The translations under genes were made by a program, and so were the position numbers. Under the pieces are notes generated by a model, which was not told where the DNA came from, ran no database searches, and saw nothing but the letters and a program-made list of their open reading frames with translations. DNA of 64,000 nucleotides from Paenarthrobacter sp. PH39-S1 (GTDB taxonomy: Bacteria > Actinomycetota > Actinomycetes > Actinomycetales > Micrococcaceae), in NCBI RefSeq assembly GCF_030063245.1, contig NZ_JASISR010000021.1, positions 1 through 64,000 on the forward strand, read 5' to 3'. Position 1 is the first letter of the stretch. The number at the start of each line of letters is the position of its first letter. Shown piece by piece: positions 63,913-64,000 of the stretch.

Positions 63913-64000
63913 GTACGGCGGCGAATGTACGGCCGGGAACGTACGGCCGGGAACGTAAGGCGGCGAATGTACGGCCGGGAACGTACGGCCGGGCTGCCGC
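63913..64000. repeat. 14-bp tandem repeat cut by the window end
   Basis: Six 14-bp units run from 63913: GTACGGCGGCGAAT, twice GTACGGCCGGGAAC, then GTAAGGCGGCGAAT and the same pair again. This makes a 42-bp higher-order repeat. No gene is in this part. The array lies upstream of argS and resembles the words of the repeat at 17232-17370. Confidence 0.75.

Overview
The window is chromosomal DNA from a high-GC actinobacterium, most likely Micrococcaceae (Arthrobacter-like). Three things point there. The gene orders are typical of Actinobacteria: argS-lysA-hom-thrC-thrB-rho-prfA-prmC-sua5 ... atpI-atpBEFHAGDC-DUF2550, nucS, and clpS-DUF2017-murI-MBL-rph-rdgB. NucS, the non-canonical mismatch-repair endonuclease, is present. 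GTG and TTG starts are common, and many starts lie 6-7 nt after a TANNNT box, which implies leaderless mRNAs. No rRNA, tRNA, CRISPR array or intact transposon was seen.

Layout. 1-822: the N-terminal end of an unknown gene, then a gene-poor scar with a repressor-type palindrome and promoter, a 19-codon ORF with a good ribosome-binding site, and a broken ribbon-helix-helix (antitoxin-like) gene. 823-7440: DnaQ-type exonuclease with BRCT, methyltransferase, HAD hydrolase, a three-gene flavin/electron-transfer cassette (ferric-reductase-like flavoprotein, FMN-binding protein, ApbE) and a DedA protein. 7551-12849: rdgB, rph, aldo/keto reductase, MBL hydrolase, murI, DUF2017, clpS. 12887-18315: the NAD salvage pair pncB-pncA, a superfamily 2 helicase, DUF3039, nagB. 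18424-28196: ABC exporter, old yellow enzyme homologue, a frameshifted mycothiol-dependent isomerase-type pseudogene, a thioredoxin-fold/TPR protein, a large secreted or membrane protein, an AI-2E-type transporter and a hydrolase.

28410-33659: a G12 tract, a DUF222/HNH protein, a zinc-ribbon-like small protein divergent from nucS, nagA, and cspA with a structured leader and strong terminator. 33660-44857: an MprF-like lysyltransferase-domain membrane protein, DUF2550 and the complete F1Fo ATP synthase operon. 45071-49968: envelope polysaccharide genes (WecA-like transferase, CapD/PglF-like dehydratase, double GT2 glycosyltransferase). 50241-63811: sua5, prmC, prfA, rho, thrB, thrC, hom, lysA, argS. 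The window ends in a 14-bp tandem repeat.

Two observations stand out. First, rho is split by one extra base exactly where an 8 x 18-bp in-frame minisatellite begins. The Rho N-terminal domain and the ATPase are therefore in different frames, and an in-frame GTG could start a shortened Rho. Second, short in-frame tandem repeats (9 to 27 bp) are inserted in linkers or termini of at least nine conserved genes: FMN-binding protein, DUF222/HNH, nagA, MprF-like, sua5, prmC, rho, hom and lysA. This looks like a genome-wide tendency rather than a property of one family. All function assignments are from reading the sequence; no database search was run.
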